From: Bacillota bacterium
Lineage (GTDB): Bacteria; Bacillota; Clostridia; Oscillospirales; Oscillospiraceae
DNA: 12,273 bases
Assembly: GCA_023406225.1 (NCBI GenBank)
Contig: JAEXWS010000052.1
Location: 1-12,273, forward strand
Direction of reading: 5' to 3'
Made by a program: the position numbers and the translations under genes. The notes beneath the pieces were generated by a model. That model was not told where the DNA came from, searched no databases, and was given only the letters and a program-made list of their open reading frames with translations. This document shows positions 7,752 to 12,273 of this stretch, one piece after another (the stretch's first letter is position 1; every line of letters starts with the position of its first letter).

Positions 7752-7783
7752 GGCGGAGCGGCGGAAACTCCTGCCGCTCCGCC
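7752..7783 (-). other. GC-rich stem-loop between binding protein and permease genes
   Basis: GGCGGAGCGGC (7752-7762) pairs perfectly with GCCGCTCCGCC (7773-7783), an 11-base-pair stem with a 10-base loop. On the minus strand only TTT follows, and the oppB-like ribosome binding site begins four bases on. Such hairpins commonly lie behind binding-protein genes, where they stabilise upstream mRNA or reduce readthrough and so give more binding protein than permease. That role is inferred. Confidence 0.7.
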
Positions 7784-7819
7784 CGGATGAATCAAATACG
7801 AAAGCGGCTCTTCGCGGCG

Positions 7820-9451
7820 TCAGCCGGGAACATTGGAAAGCGCCGCATAGTCGGGCCCTCTGAAGGTCGTGGCGGTGGAGTCATAGTCCACAAAGGCGCA
7901 GTCCAGCATGCCGTCCTTATAGAGGTCCAGACCCACCACGCCATAGTCCACCGCATAGTTCGCATAGGGGCTGTACAGCGCGGTGTGCGGCGCGGAGACC
8001 TCACGCAGCCGCTGGGCGGCCTTTTTGTAGTATTCGGCGCGCTCGTCGGCGTCGATGGTCTGCAATCCTGTGAGAATATCGTTGTTCAGTTCTTCGTCCG
8101 CGAAGTTGGAGGTGTGCGCGTCCTGCACGATGCGCATATTCATGATGGAGCCGGGGTCTCCGCCGCCGTGCATGGTAATGACCATGAACACATCATAGTC
8201 CCCGCTCTTGCGCATCTCCAGCAGCGTCGCGTTTTCCACAATGGAGACGGAGGTGTTGAAGCCCACCTCGTTCAGCATTCCGGAGATGGCCAGGAGCTGT
8301 TCTTCCGCCTTGGCGGTGCTGGTATTGGAGGAAAGGACGATCTCCTCGCCGTTGTAGCTGCTCTTAGCCAGGTATTCTTTGGCCAGTTCGGGATCGTACT
8401 CATAATCAGGCAGCGCTTCGTCATAGCCGAGCACGCCCTTGGGGATCACGGACTTGCAGACCACGCCGCCGCCCATGATGCTGTCCAGGATCGTCTGGCG
8501 GTCAATGGCCGCCTCGAACGCCTTTCGGACGTTGATATCCGCAAAGGGGCTGCCCGCGCCGCACTGGAAGCCCATGTAATAGTAGGAGAACACCTCGACG
8601 GGGACGATCTCGATCCGGTTTTCACTGCCGTTGTACAGCGACAGCATATCCGGGTTGATGCCGCCGGTGGTCAGGTTGGCATTCAGATCGCCGGACAGAT
8701 GGCCCGCCACTGCGGTAGAGTTTTCCAGAACGTGCCGGACGTAAAGCTCCTCATAATAGCTGTCGTAATTGGGGTTCCAATACTCCGTGTTTTTCAGGTA
8801 GTGCGCGTACTGGCCGTCCACCCATTTCTCCAGGATCCAGGGACCTGTGGCCACCAGGTTCTGCTGGTAGAACATGTCGGCGCCCTCGGCCTCATAAACG
8901 CTCGCAGGAATGATCATCGTCTTGGCGAACGAAAACAGGACCACGGAATAGGGCCTTGCCAGAGTGATGACGACGGTGGACTCGTCCGGAGCCTCGACGG
9001 ACTGCAGCAGATGGTCCGGCCACAGCTCCACCGCGCGGACCAGCTGGTCGTAATCGTCCATCATGCGCTGGTAGCTGCAAACAACGTCCGCAGACGTCAT
9101 CAGCTCTCCGTTGTTAAACTTTACGTCGTCACGAAGATGGAAGGTCCACACCATGCCGGTCTCATCGTGTTCCCAGTCTGTTGCCAGCCAAGGATAATAG
9201 TTGCCCTCATTGTCCGTTTTGATCAGCGCCTCATAAACGCAGTCGGAAACGATGATGGAGCCTTGATTGTTGGCATTATGGGGGTCCAGGGTAATGCAGT
9301 TTTCAGAGATCGCCAGATTGACGATCTTGCCGGGTTCACCGGCGCCGGCTGCGCCGCCGGGCGTCTGCGCTGGGTCGTTCTTTGCTCCGCAGCCGGCCAG
9401 CATCAAGAGCACCAAAACCATGGACAGCGCTGAAAGCATCCGCTTTTTCAT
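7820..9451 (-). CDS. ABC transporter solute-binding lipoprotein, family 5 (Opp/Dpp type)
   Basis: Membrane-anchored lipoprotein of 543 residues that captures the substrate outside the cell and delivers it to the permeases. Seen: a signal peptide MKKRMLSALSMVLVLLMLAGC with lipobox L18-A19-G20-C21 and a polar linker, then the family 5 core: ITLDPHN near the N-terminus, LATDWEHDETGMVWTFHLRD, FNNGELMTSADVVCSYQRM, and a long C-terminal lobe. The ATG at 9451 is chosen because GAGGAGGG lies seven bases upstream and gives a clean signal peptide; an ATG 24 bases earlier is weaker. It follows the enolase-superfamily gene by 71 bases and precedes the permeases. Peptide, nickel, glycoside and oligosaccharide binders share this fold; the catabolic neighbours favour a carbohydrate or sugar-acid ligand, but this is inference. 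Confidence 0.94.
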   Translation of the reverse strand: MKKRMLSALSMVLVLLMLAGCGAKNDPAQTPGGAAGAGEPGKIVNLAISENCITLDPHNANNQGSIIVSDCVYEALIKTDNEGNYYPWLATDWEHDETGMVWTFHLRDDVKFNNGELMTSADVVCSYQRMMDDYDQLVRAVELWPDHLLQSVEAPDESTVVITLARPYSVVLFSFAKTMIIPASVYEAEGADMFYQQNLVATGPWILEKWVDGQYAHYLKNTEYWNPNYDSYYEELYVRHVLENSTAVAGHLSGDLNANLTTGGINPDMLSLYNGSENRIEIVPVEVFSYYYMGFQCGAGSPFADINVRKAFEAAIDRQTILDSIMGGGVVCKSVIPKGVLGYDEALPDYEYDPELAKEYLAKSSYNGEEIVLSSNTSTAKAEEQLLAISGMLNEVGFNTSVSIVENATLLEMRKSGDYDVFMVITMHGGGDPGSIMNMRIVQDAHTSNFADEELNNDILTGLQTIDADERAEYYKKAAQRLREVSAPHTALYSPYANYAVDYGVVGLDLYKDGMLDCAFVDYDSTATTFRGPDYAALSNVPG

Positions 9452-9485
9452 GAGATTACCCTCCTCGATTTTCAATATTTATGAT

Positions 9486-9504
9486 CTTCTCCCGCCGGGG
9501 AAAG
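9486..9504 (-). other. Small imperfect stem-loop ahead of the binding-protein gene
   Basis: On the minus strand CTTTCCCC and GGGAGAAG pair with one mismatch and one G-T pair around a 3-base loop. It lies between the enolase-superfamily stop codon and the binding-protein ribosome binding site, with no T-run. It may be an mRNA processing or stabilising element. The remaining gap shows no convincing promoter, so the two genes are probably co-transcribed. Confidence 0.35.
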
Positions 9505-9522
9505 AGTCCATATATACTGGGA

Positions 9523-10935
9523 TCACAGCCACAGACGGTCAAATGCGTACCATTCGTCCCACTCGTCCGTATCATGCCAGACCTTGTCCTTGTTCACCAC
9601 ATGCAGATGCTCGGCCAGGACCTCGTCGTTCAGTCCCAGGATGCCGAGGCCAGGATCGTCGGGAACGCGGATATGTCCGTTTTGGATGATGGGATGCTCC
9701 TTCGTAATGACAAAATCGGACCAGAACGGATAATCGTTGTGGTGGAACTCCTGGGCGAAGAAATTCTCGGTAGCCGCCGCAACCTGCATGGCCGCCATCG
9801 CGCAGATGGGCGTTTCGTTCATGTGGATCGCCATGGGCACGCCGTACTCCTGCGCCAGGTCGCCCACCTTCTTCATCTCCAGCAGGCCGCCCACGCTGGC
9901 GATATCCGGGTGAATGATGGAGACGGCGCGCTTTTCCAGCAGAGGCTTGAAATTCTCCTTCAGATAGATGTCCTCGCCGGTACACAGGGGCGTGCGCACG
10001 TTGCGGGAGATCTCCGCCAGATGATCGGTCATCATCCAGGGCACCATATCCTCCAGCCAGGCCAGATTGTATTTTTCCAGCCGGTTTCCAAGCCGGATGC
10101 AGTCGCCCACGCCGATCGGGCCAAAGTGATCCACGGCGATGGGGATCTCATAGCCCACCACATCCCGGACGTCCTTCACATACTGCTCCAGAATGTCCAG
10201 ACCCAGTTCGGTGATATGGATGCCGCGGGAGGGGCCGGGGATATCGTCCCGCTTCATCAGATTGTTCTTGCGGGCATACGCCTCCAATTGTTCGGCCTTG
10301 GAGAGCTTGGGATCGTACGCGGTGACGCCGTGATAACTAAAGGCGCCGTGCAGGCTTTCCAGATATTCTTTCAGCTCGCCGGTGGGATACGTCAGCGCGC
10401 CTTTGACGTCGTAAAGCAGTTCCATGATGGACAGATCCATTTTCATCATGGTATAGCCGCGTTTTTCGATGCGATCCTTTAAAACGGCGCCCATTCGCTT
10501 GCCGTCCGGCTTACCGTCGATATCGGTATCGCAGTAGACGCGGATGCTGTCGCGGAATTTGCCGCCAAGCATTTGATAGGCGGGAACGCCGTACGCCTTG
10601 CCGGCCAAATCCCACAGCGCCATCTCCACACCGCTGACGCCGCCGCCCTGGTGGGAGTGATATCCGAACTGTTTGATACGCCGAAAGAGCTTGTCCACAT
10701 TGCAGGGGTTTTCGCCCAGCAGCAGGCGTTTGAGCATCAGGGCGTACACGCGGCTGCCGCCCTCCCGGACCTGTCCATACCCCTCCAGGCCCTGGTTGGT
10801 GATCAGCTTGATGATCGTCGCGCTGAAGGGCGGCTCCAGATCACATACCTTCATATCAATGATCTTCAAATCCGACGGGCAGGAACTGCGCCGGACATTC
10901 TGAAGCGCCTCTTCATAAAGACATTTGCTTTCCAT
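9523..10935 (-). CDS. Enolase-superfamily (mandelate racemase/muconate-lactonizing type) enzyme, probable sugar-acid dehydratase or racemase
   Basis: Enzymes of this fold remove the proton next to a carboxylate and dehydrate or epimerise acids such as aldonates; the exact reaction here is not known. It has 470 residues, against about 360-420 usually. Seen: an N-terminal capping domain (to about 125) with SGVEMALWDLAGKAYGVP; a barrel with base-position Lys165 in KMD; metal ligands Asp269 (VDHFG), Glu295 (LEDMVPW) and Glu321 (CTGEDIY); Asp344 (HPDIASVGG); and His371 (AIHMNETP). The Asp/His pair resembles mandelate racemase-type and sugar-acid dehydratase active sites. About 75 extra residues (about 172-245) separate Lys165 from Asp269. 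First gene of the transporter operon, with a modest AAAGGA site about 11 bases before the ATG. A HutC-type operator overlaps its promoter. Confidence 0.88.
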   Translation of the reverse strand: MESKCLYEEALQNVRRSSCPSDLKIIDMKVCDLEPPFSATIIKLITNQGLEGYGQVREGGSRVYALMLKRLLLGENPCNVDKLFRRIKQFGYHSHQGGGVSGVEMALWDLAGKAYGVPAYQMLGGKFRDSIRVYCDTDIDGKPDGKRMGAVLKDRIEKRGYTMMKMDLSIMELLYDVKGALTYPTGELKEYLESLHGAFSYHGVTAYDPKLSKAEQLEAYARKNNLMKRDDIPGPSRGIHITELGLDILEQYVKDVRDVVGYEIPIAVDHFGPIGVGDCIRLGNRLEKYNLAWLEDMVPWMMTDHLAEISRNVRTPLCTGEDIYLKENFKPLLEKRAVSIIHPDIASVGGLLEMKKVGDLAQEYGVPMAIHMNETPICAMAAMQVAAATENFFAQEFHHNDYPFWSDFVITKEHPIIQNGHIRVPDDPGLGILGLNDEVLAEHLHVVNKDKVWHDTDEWDEWYAFDRLWL

Positions 10936-11024
10936 GAATCACATTTTCCTTTCTTCCTATGGGCCGTCTCAGGCACGTCCGGCGCCCTCTCCGCCGAAGT
11001 GACCCGCGTTCCCGGTCTTCGTCA

Positions 11025-11042
11025 ATGCCGCTTTGTCGGCAT
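11025..11042 (-). other. Small hairpin near the 5' end of the enolase-superfamily leader
   Basis: ATGCCG (11025-11030) and CGGCAT (11037-11042) form a perfect 6-base-pair stem with a 6-base loop. It abuts the operator palindrome and would lie close to the 5' end of the minus-strand transcript. The leader to the start codon is about 110 bases and has no recognisable riboswitch. A 5'-end stabilising role is possible. Confidence 0.4.
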
Positions 11043-11062
11043 AACTTGTATATACAGGTTAT
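11041..11062. promoter_or_regulatory. HutC-type operator palindrome
   Basis: A 22-base palindrome, perfect except for one symmetric pair, reads ATAACTTGTAT then ATACAGGTTAT around its centre at 11051/11052. Its core GTATATAC (11048-11055) fits the HutC-subfamily GntR consensus GTMTAKAC exactly. It overlaps the probable -10 region of the minus-strand operon, so binding should block transcription. The GntR/HutC gene at 2132-2857 is the natural candidate binder. Confidence 0.75.
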
Positions 11063-11084
11063 GTCACATAAGTATATTTGTCAA
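11056..11084 (-). promoter_or_regulatory. Probable promoter of the transporter operon
   Basis: On the minus strand a perfect -35 box TTGACA (11084-11079) is followed after 17 bases by TAACCT (11061-11056), a weak -10. The weak -10 lies inside the HutC-type palindrome. The enolase-superfamily gene starts about 115 bases downstream. Confidence 0.5.
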
Positions 11085-11178
11085 TACTAACCTTTTAATT
11101 TGCGCAAAATCTTTTATTTTTTGTAGAAAGCATCAAATACATGTCAAAAAAATTTAACAATTGGTCAATTCTTTGTCC

Positions 11179-11209
11179 TTGACAATGCCAAAATCCTGAT
11201 ATAATATCA
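11179..11209 (+). promoter_or_regulatory. Probable promoter of the RraA-like gene, with overlapping palindrome
   Basis: TTGACA (11179-11184) and TATAAT (11200-11205) are both perfect boxes but only 15 bases apart; TTGACA with TAATAT (11202-11207) gives the standard 17. A perfect 13-base inverted repeat, TGATAT-A-ATATCA (11197-11209), covers the -10 box and may be an operator. It has no GTMTAKAC core, so it may belong to a different regulator. The leader to the ATG is about 155 bases. Confidence 0.6.
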
Positions 11210-11335
11210 ATCCGAGCCCGGAAAAATACGTTGTTTTTGTGGTTGCGTCGTTCATTTTAACGTGAAATTCGCATTCCCTCTCCACAATTACACATCGATT
11301 TCAAACAGGGCCAATCCACAAATTTAGCTGTTTCT

Positions 11336-11348
11336 CCGGAATTTCCGG
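11336..11348. repeat. Short inverted repeat before the RraA-like ribosome binding site
   Basis: CCGGAA-T-TTCCGG is a perfect 13-base inverted repeat ending five bases before AAGGAG (11354-11359). As RNA it could form a small hairpin (CCGG stem, 5-base loop) near the site of translation initiation; as DNA it could be a protein-binding site. Neither role is supported beyond the symmetry. Confidence 0.35.
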
Positions 11349-11365
11349 CAGAAAAGGAGTTTATA

Positions 11366-12273
11366 ATGAAACTTGATTGTCGAGAAGATATGATCCAGTT
11401 GACGCCCCTGTGGACCGGGGACCGGTTTCCCAACGGGCGGCCCCGTGTGCCGGACAGTATCCTGCGCCGAATCGCCCGGACGACGGTGGAAGAAATGTGG
11501 ATGCCGCTGTATGTGCGCGGATACAAATATCAATTCGAAGGGCGGCTGAAGCGCAGCAATCCCGATATGCCCGTCGTTGTGGGCCGGGCCGTCACAGCGG
11601 TATACATGCCCACCCGTCCGGACCTCGCCAACTACATGATGGAATATGCGCATAAGGTGGAGGGCCGCAAGGGCAATTTCAACCAGTGGCCCCTGGAGGA
11701 CCTGGAAGAGGACGACGTGGTGATCCTGGACATGTATGATAAGGTCCGGGAGGGCTGCCCCTTAGGCGGCAATCTCTCCACGCTGATCTCCAACAAGACT
11801 AAGCGCGGCGGCGCCGTCGTCTGGGGCGGCGTCCGGGATCTGGATCAGATCCAGGGCATCAAAAACGCCCAGTTCTATTATCGGGACACCGACCCCACGC
11901 CGTTTTTGGAAAGCATGCTGGTCGGCCTGAATGTTCCCTGCCACATCGGCATGGCGGTCTGCATGCCCGGAGACGTTGTTCTCGGCACCGCTTCCGGCGT
12001 TATTTTCATTCCCGCGCATTTGGCGGAGACCTGCGTGATCGACGCGGAGAAATCTCACGCAAGGGATATTTGGGGATTCAAGCGTCTGCACGAGGGGAAA
12101 TATACCGCCGCCCAGATCGATTCCGCCTGGGAGCTGTGCATGTGGGAGGACTTTTGCGAATGGTTCCCCAGCGCGCCGGAGGCCGAGCCTTACCGTCACC
12201 TGGACTTTACCCAGGAGCTTTCCGACGCCCGCAAGGGTATCATCCGCACCTTTGAGGACGAGATGAACGAAGG
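11366..12273 (+). CDS. Long RraA-like protein (HMG aldolase/RraA family), runs off the window
   Basis: The family includes 4-hydroxy-4-methyl-2-oxoglutarate aldolases, which split 2-keto acids to pyruvate, and the RNase E inhibitor RraA; older databases call it dimethylmenaquinone methyltransferase. Seen: 302 codons without a stop. AAGGAG lies six bases before the ATG. The family core is clear: GGNLSTLISNKTKRGG at 134-149, WGGVRDLDQI at 153-162, and ASGVIFIPAHLAE further on. Arg157-Asp158 match the substrate- and metal-binding pair. Position 136 is Asn where aldolases have the Asp of their D-X20-R-D motif. Typical members are 160-230 residues; here about 60-70 residues precede the core and more than 70 follow it. 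It is divergent from the transporter operon, hence probably co-regulated. A keto-deoxy sugar acid aldolase role is inference. Confidence 0.82.
   Translation, partial: MKLDCREDMIQLTPLWTGDRFPNGRPRVPDSILRRIARTTVEEMWMPLYVRGYKYQFEGRLKRSNPDMPVVVGRAVTAVYMPTRPDLANYMMEYAHKVEGRKGNFNQWPLEDLEEDDVVILDMYDKVREGCPLGGNLSTLISNKTKRGGAVVWGGVRDLDQIQGIKNAQFYYRDTDPTPFLESMLVGLNVPCHIGMAVCMPGDVVLGTASGVIFIPAHLAETCVIDAEKSHARDIWGFKRLHEGKYTAAQIDSAWELCMWEDFCEWFPSAPEAEPYRHLDFTQELSDARKGIIRTFEDEMNE

Noticed and set aside
7700..9433. Plus-strand open frame of 577 codons
   Set aside because: It is antisense to almost the entire binding lipoprotein gene, with no plausible ribosome binding site and a low-complexity Val/His/Gln-rich product; a codon-bias artefact.
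9510..9517. Possible second HutC site (GTATATAT on the minus strand) ahead of the binding-protein gene
   Set aside because: It is one base off the core, but flanking symmetry is absent and no promoter is visible there; probably chance.
9523..10482. Plus-strand open frames opposite the enolase-superfamily gene
   Set aside because: Products lack domains, and the minus-strand gene has all metal ligands in order.
11366..12273. RraA-like gene as a menaquinone methyltransferase
   Set aside because: This is a historical misannotation of the family; no S-adenosylmethionine-binding motif is visible.
1..12273. CRISPR array, tRNA, insertion sequence, prophage or defence genes
   Set aside because: No regularly spaced repeats, cloverleaf sequences, transposase or integrase motifs were seen on either strand.

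Overview
The window looks like a carbohydrate-catabolic locus from a GC-rich member of the Firmicutes, probably a clostridial gut bacterium (Oscillospiraceae-like). This is inference from compact operons, strong AGGAGG-type ribosome binding sites, a TTG start, AT-rich intergenic DNA set against GC-rich genes, a lipoprotein-type transporter binding protein, and the family mix. No rRNA, tRNA, mobile element, CRISPR array or phage gene is visible. The tightly packed genes leave no sign of recent insertion.

Layout, read along the minus strand from right to left. (1) A regulatory region of about 430 bases (10936-11365) separates two divergent genes. (2) A long minus-strand operon starts at about 11050: an enolase-superfamily sugar-acid dehydratase/racemase (9523-10935), a family 5 solute-binding lipoprotein (7820-9451), two Opp/Dpp-type permeases (6812-7732, 5942-6799), two Opp/Dpp-type ATPases (4958-5929, 3930-4958) and an AEC-family carrier (2993-3937). 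Its genes overlap or lie within about 90 bases of each other. (3) A GntR/HutC-type regulator (2132-2857) has its own promoter. (4) A structured leader with a terminator-like hairpin (2027-2124) leads into a D-lyxose isomerase (1314-1997) and xylulokinase xylB (1-1280, truncated by the window edge). On the plus strand, a long RraA-like aldolase-family gene (11366-12273) runs off the right edge.

How the parts may fit together. The ABC transporter would import a glycoside, oligosaccharide or sugar acid. The isomerase and kinase would pass a ketopentose (lyxose to xylulose to xylulose 5-phosphate) into the pentose phosphate pathway. The enolase-superfamily enzyme would dehydrate or epimerise a sugar acid. 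The RraA-like enzyme is a candidate for cleaving the resulting 2-keto acid to pyruvate and an aldehyde. A near-perfect 22-base palindrome with a HutC-type core (GTATATAC) overlaps the minus-strand promoter of the divergent region, which makes the local GntR/HutC protein its likely regulator. The true substrate cannot be read from the sequence.

Points that deserve attention are the HutC operator, the possible attenuator ahead of the lyxose isomerase, an altered ABC signature motif in one ATPase, a D-to-N change in the aldolase motif of the unusually long RraA-like protein, and a large insertion in the enolase-superfamily barrel.
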